Assembly (NCBI GenBank): GCA_900546105.1
Contig: URBP01000098.1
Location: 1-6,144 of the forward strand
Direction: 5' to 3'
Length of the DNA: 6,144 bases
DNA from: an uncultured Collinsella sp.
Lineage (GTDB): Bacteria; Actinomycetota; Coriobacteriia; Coriobacteriales; Coriobacteriaceae
Every line of letters begins with the position of its first letter. Position 1 is the first letter of the stretch. Positions 5,719 through 6,144 of the stretch are shown in pieces. Made by a program: the position numbers and the translations under genes. Under the pieces are notes generated by a model. The model did no database searches, was not told where the DNA came from, and saw only the letters and a list, made by a program, of their open reading frames with translations.

Positions 5719-5952
5719 CTACTCCATCTCTTCGGCAGTGCGCTCGATAAGCTCGCCGACGGTCTTCATGACCATGACCTCGCGAACGGGAACCTCGGCA
5801 TCGAGCTCGTTCTCGATCATGGAAGTCAGCGCGATCATCTTCATCGAGCCCTTGCCCAGGGTCTCAAACGTCGTCTCGGGGGTCACATCGCCGTCATAGT
5901 TGTAAGCGGACTTGGCAAAATCGCAGATCTGCTGAGTGAGTTCTTCGTTCAT
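5719..5952 (-). CDS. Acyl carrier protein, stand-alone
   Basis: This 77-residue acidic protein has the size and helical layout of ACP, which carries acyl groups on a 4'-phosphopantetheine arm. The attachment serine is Ser36 in LGKGSMKMIAL, in the same position as in fatty-acid ACP. The usual Asp-Ser-Leu is Gly-Ser-Met here. Helix 3 and 4 features (ENELDAEVPV at 47-56, TVGELIERTAEE at 64-75) are typical. The ATG at 5952 is supported by GAAAGG (5960-5965) seven bases upstream. No fatty acid synthesis gene follows. Instead it is coupled to an acyltransferase-kinase pair, so it is more likely a dedicated carrier for this pathway than the housekeeping ACP. A phosphopantetheinyl transferase is not visible. 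I leave the symbol blank because acpP usually means the housekeeping protein. Confidence 0.9.
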   Translation of the reverse strand: MNEELTQQICDFAKSAYNYDGDVTPETTFETLGKGSMKMIALTSMIENELDAEVPVREVMVMKTVGELIERTAEEME

Positions 5953-5959
5953 GTTGGTG

Positions 5960-5965
5960 CCTTTC
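5960..5965 (-). promoter_or_regulatory. Ribosome binding site of the ACP gene
   Basis: GAAAGG on the minus strand, seven bases before the ATG at 5952. It supports this start over internal methionines. Confidence 0.6.
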
Positions 5966-5983
5966 TAAGATAAACAGAGGGGC

Positions 5984-6021
5984 GGCCACGACGGGCTGGA
6001 GACATGGGTCCCGCCGTGGCC
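5984..6021 (-). terminator. GC-rich hairpin before the ACP gene, weak terminator or processing site
   Basis: The arms GGCCACG-A-CGGG (5984-5995) and CCCG-C-CGTGGCC (6010-6021) form an 11-bp stem with one A-C mismatch and a 14-base loop. The following minus-strand sequence, GCCCCTCTGTTTATCTT, is only loosely T-rich. It lies 36 bp after the upstream gene stop. It could be a leaky terminator, or a hairpin protecting the transcript ends and raising ACP levels. Confidence 0.45.
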
Positions 6022-6056
6022 TAAGAGAGGAATCGAATTGTTAAAAGGGTGAAAAC

Positions 6057-6144
6057 TTAGTCGTCAAGCTCGAACGTAAGCTCTTTGTAGCCCGGACGGT
6101 CGATGACCTTGGCATGGACGCCAACGGTCTCGCCCGCCATGAGC
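6057..6144 (-). CDS. C-terminal end of an unidentified protein
   Basis: Only the last 28 residues are visible, including GETVGVHAKVIDRPGYKELT and ending in acidic FELDD before TAA at 6057-6059. The alternating pattern suggests two beta strands. It could be the tail of a hotdog-fold enzyme (dehydratase or thioesterase), which would suit the ACP next to it, but the fragment is too short to assign. It runs in the same direction as the ACP gene, 104 bp upstream, with a hairpin between. The reading frame is chosen because it is open to the edge, ends cleanly and has codon use like the neighbours. Confidence 0.6.
   Translation of the reverse strand, partial: LMAGETVGVHAKVIDRPGYKELTFELDD

Noticed and set aside
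4589..5899. A 436-codon open frame on the plus strand across the Pta and ACP genes
   Set aside because: It is antisense to the Pta gene, which has many family motifs, and overlaps the ACP gene. Long antisense frames are common in GC-rich DNA with strong third-position bias. The translation shows no coherent domain.
1..6144. tRNA or rRNA genes, CRISPR arrays, insertion sequences, phage or toxin-antitoxin genes
   Set aside because: No cloverleaf, repeat-spacer array, transposase frame or terminal inverted repeat was recognised; the window looks like ordinary chromosomal metabolic genes.

Overview
The window looks like chromosomal DNA from a GC-rich anaerobic bacterium. Coriobacteriia (a Collinsella-like actinomycete) is my best guess. 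It rests on the GC-rich codon use, an oxygen-independent class III ribonucleotide reductase, and fermentation-type acyl-phosphate enzymes. This is an inference from style, not from a marker gene. Every convincing gene lies on the minus strand, so the window reads from high to low coordinates.

From 6144 down to 1788 there is one co-directional series: the last 28 codons of an unidentified protein, a stand-alone acyl carrier protein (ACP), a phosphate acetyl/acyltransferase-family enzyme (Pta/Ptb), a butyrate-kinase-like acyl kinase, a 12-helix MFS transporter, and a 142-residue membrane protein I do not recognise. ACP, Pta and kinase are 3-5 nt apart with overlapping Shine-Dalgarno signals, so they are probably translationally coupled. 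The gaps before the ACP, the MFS gene and the last membrane gene each hold a GC-rich hairpin built around GGCGGCC. Two of these have U-tracts and look like intrinsic terminators just ahead of the next ribosome-binding site, so downstream genes may depend on readthrough.

The most interesting idea is that the ACP, not CoA, carries the acyl group. Acyl-ACP plus phosphate would give acyl-phosphate, the kinase would make ATP and a free acid, and the MFS protein could move the acid. In support, the Pta homologue appears to lack the two arginines that contact CoA in characterised phosphotransacetylases. This remains a hypothesis.

From 1787 to 1268 there is about 520 bp without a convincing gene. 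It contains a strong candidate regulatory region for the next gene: a sigma-70-type promoter with two NrdR-box-like sites exactly 32 bp apart, a TTTGACCT direct repeat, and a roughly 220-nt leader. That leader contains a perfect 9-nt complement of the downstream Shine-Dalgarno region. From 1267 to the window edge runs nrdD, the anaerobic ribonucleoside-triphosphate reductase, cut off at its C-terminal part (422 codons visible).
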